NCBI GenBank assembly: GCA_011042035.1
Contig: DQZA01000215.1
Span: forward strand, 1-15,690
Direction: 5' to 3'
From: Desulfobacteraceae bacterium
Lineage (GTDB): Bacteria; Desulfobacterota; DSM-4660; Desulfatiglandales; Desulfatiglandaceae
Length of the DNA stretch: 15,690 nucleotides
Shown: positions 14,038-15,690 of the stretch, piece after piece
Position numbering within the stretch: position 1 is the first letter of the stretch
Layout of the letters: every line of letters starts with the position of its first letter
Notes under the pieces: generated by a model
Told to the model about the DNA's origin: nothing
The model's input: the letters and a program-made list of their open reading frames with translations, nothing else
Databases searched by the model: none
Translations under genes and position numbers: made by a program

Positions 14038-15329
14038 TGATACCGCGCTACACGCGACCGGAGATGGGAAGAATATGGGAGGATGAAAACCGCTACTCCA
14101 AATGGCTGGACGTTGAGATAGCGGCATGTGAGGCAATGGCCGAGGAGGGTATTGTACCCCAAGAGGCCTTGAAGACCATCAAGCAAAAGGCTGCATTTGA
14201 GGTCGAAAGGATCCTTGAGATCGAAAAGCAGACAAGACACGATGTCATAGCCTTCCTCACCAATCTGGAAGAGCATATCGGGCCTGATTCCAGGTACATA
14301 CACCTGGGACTCACCTCCTCTGATGTACTTGATACAAGTTTTGCGTTGTTGCTCAAGGAGGCCATGGAGCGAATAATTCGGGGGGCCAGAGAGTTTATGG
14401 AGGTGATCAAGAAAAGGGCTATGGAGCATAAGTATACCCCCATGATAGGCCGGTCCCATGGGATCCATGCCGAGCCCATTACCTTGGGGCTAAAGCTTGC
14501 GGTATGGTATGAGGAGATGGCGCGAGACGTGCGCCGTCTGGAACAGGCCCTTGATATGATAAGTTACGGAAAGATATCGGGTGCTGTAGGCACATTCGCC
14601 AATGTATCGCCCAGGGTTGAAGCATACGTATGTAAAAAGCTTGGCCTGAAGCCCGCACCCATTTCAACCCAGATAATTCAACGCGATCGCCATGCCCAGT
14701 ATTTTACCGCTCTTGCCATCTTGGCTGGCACCCTTGAAAAGATTGCCGTGGAAATCAGGCACCTGCAGCGCACTGAGGTTCTGGAGGCAGAAGAACCCTT
14801 TGCAAAGGGCCAAAAGGGGTCATCTGCAATGCCACACAAGAAGAACCCCATTGGCTGTGAAAACATTTCCGGCCTTGCCCGCGTAGTGAGAGCCAATGCC
14901 ATGGCTGCAATGGAAAATATGGCCCTGTGGCACGAAAGGGATATTAGTCATTCATCAGTTGAGAGGGTCATAGCCCCTGACAGTACCATACTGATTGATT
15001 ATATGATGAACCGGCTCAAAGGCATTGTTGATGGGCTTGTGGTTCATCCTCACAAAATGGCGTATAACATGAATCTTACCAAGGGATTGGTATTTTCCCA
15101 ACAGGTACTGATGAAATTGGCAGAAAAGGGTATTGAGAGACAGAAGGCCTATGTAATGGTGCAGAGAAATGCTCTCAGGGCCTGGGAAGGAGAAGATTTT
15201 TTCAAGGAATTGATATTAAAGGATGAGGAGATCATGCAGTACCTTGACAGGGCTGAAGTCGAAGAGCTTTTTGATATCAAATACCATCTGAAACATGTGG
15301 ATGAGATTTTCCAAAGGGTGTTCGGGTAG
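14037..15329 (+). CDS. purB: Adenylosuccinate lyase
   Basis: This 430-residue enzyme belongs to the fumarase/aspartase superfamily and acts in purine synthesis. It splits SAICAR to AICAR and adenylosuccinate to AMP, in each case releasing fumarate. Features are IHLGLTSSDVLDTSFALLL, the catalytic-His segment MIGRSHGIHAEPITLG, the region GKISGAVGTFANVSP, and the superfamily signature GSSAMPHKKNPIGCEN near residues 261-276 with the catalytic serine in the flexible loop. The short form fits the bacterial type of about 430 residues. The ATG overlaps the DJ-1 stop and has GGAGG upstream. It should be a soluble homotetramer. It is followed after 35 bases by a membrane-protein gene. Confidence 0.95.
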   Translation: MIPRYTRPEMGRIWEDENRYSKWLDVEIAACEAMAEEGIVPQEALKTIKQKAAFEVERILEIEKQTRHDVIAFLTNLEEHIGPDSRYIHLGLTSSDVLDTSFALLLKEAMERIIRGAREFMEVIKKRAMEHKYTPMIGRSHGIHAEPITLGLKLAVWYEEMARDVRRLEQALDMISYGKISGAVGTFANVSPRVEAYVCKKLGLKPAPISTQIIQRDRHAQYFTALAILAGTLEKIAVEIRHLQRTEVLEAEEPFAKGQKGSSAMPHKKNPIGCENISGLARVVRANAMAAMENMALWHERDISHSSVERVIAPDSTILIDYMMNRLKGIVDGLVVHPHKMAYNMNLTKGLVFSQQVLMKLAEKGIERQKAYVMVQRNALRAWEGEDFFKELILKDEEIMQYLDRAEVEELFDIKYHLKHVDEIFQRVFG

Positions 15330-15364
15330 TAATCAAGGATTCTGGATATGGAAGTGAGGACAGG

Positions 15365-15690
15365 GTGGCGAGAAGATCTGACAAGGGGAGGCCTGGGGTT
15401 AAATCCACTGACCTCAATTTCATGGTGGTAAGGGGTACGGGCAGGGTAAGGCGCTTCAAGGTCTCTTCCAGGCTTTTGACGTTTGCTTTCTTGTTTTTTG
15501 TTGCCTACGTGATCATTAGCCTGGTGGCAGTAAATCAGTATTTGCAGCTTCGGGTCAAGTACAACGGTCAGACAAGGAAAATCCAAGGCTTAAAGACTGA
15601 GCTTATTTCCCTGAAGACTCAGGTCTATGAAGCTCAGCAACAATTGGCCTTGCTGAAACGTAAGCCCAGCCCAGAAACAGCTACAATGGA
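15365..15690 (+). CDS. Partial single-pass membrane protein with coiled coil (runs off the right edge)
   Basis: An open frame from GTG at 15365 continues to the window end without a stop, giving 108 residues. It starts with a basic cytoplasmic stretch (VARRSDKGRPG, RGTGRVRRFKV). One membrane helix follows at about residues 37-56 (LLTFAFLFFVAYVIISLVAV). A glutamine- and leucine-rich helix likely to form a coiled coil comes next (LKTELISLKTQVYEAQQQLA), then a proline-containing linker. GAGG lies 5 bases before the GTG. The arrangement resembles the membrane anchor of cell-envelope proteins such as M23 peptidases or FtsB/FtsL-like proteins, but no family can be named from this fragment. Confidence 0.7.
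   Translation, partial: MARRSDKGRPGVKSTDLNFMVVRGTGRVRRFKVSSRLLTFAFLFFVAYVIISLVAVNQYLQLRVKYNGQTRKIQGLKTELISLKTQVYEAQQQLALLKRKPSPETATM

Noticed and set aside
230..15329. Genome-wide UGA reassignment (alternative genetic code)
   Set aside because: UGA ends the deacetylase, the second-half HdrA, both MvhD genes, the HdrD-like gene and the split hdrA at the expected family C-termini.

Overview
The window looks like chromosome from a strictly anaerobic bacterium, most likely a Desulfobacterota (deltaproteobacterial) sulfur/sulfate reducer, disproportionator or syntroph. This is inferred from the dense set of HdrA, HdrD and MvhD relatives, the selenocysteine use, and the moderate GC with GTG and TTG starts. 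No 16S or other taxonomic marker is present, so the assignment is an inference.

Layout. On the left, plus strand, a class II-type histone-deacetylase-fold enzyme (230-1279) is followed by a GNAT acetyltransferase (about 1358-2008). Facing them is a minus-strand operon of eight genes (13215 down to 2018), with gaps of 0 to 54 nt or a short overlap. In transcription order it reads: HdrA-HdrA fusion (Sec62), MvhD (Sec68), HdrD-like CCG protein, HdrA (Sec56), HdrA second half, MvhD with a C-terminal winged helix (Sec16), HdrA/GltD-type flavoprotein, and an HdrA-like Fe-S protein. A sigma70-like promoter lies about 65-95 nt before the first gene. Diverging from it on the plus strand are a DJ-1/PfpI protein, adenylosuccinate lyase (purB) and the start of a single-pass membrane/coiled-coil protein that runs off the right edge.

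The main point is that a naive gene caller would break four of the eight operon genes at in-frame UGA codons. Each UGA sits exactly where the family has a conserved cysteine or in a conserved cluster motif. The reading frame continues with full family homology after it. Each is followed, 22 to 27 nt downstream, by a potential bacterial SECIS hairpin with a short G-containing loop. UGA also ends other genes here, so this is selenocysteine insertion and not a changed genetic code.

Functional picture (inference): the operon encodes a large cytoplasmic flavin-based electron-transfer or bifurcation complex. The GltD-type protein would exchange electrons with NAD(P)H. Two HdrA/MvhD modules, one fused and one split, would pass electrons among FAD, Fe-S clusters and ferredoxin. 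The HdrD-like protein, with one canonical CCG cluster motif, would be the terminal or substrate-facing subunit. No hydrogenase, formate dehydrogenase, membrane subunit or benzoyl-CoA reductase catalytic subunit is in the window, so the physiological partner is unknown.
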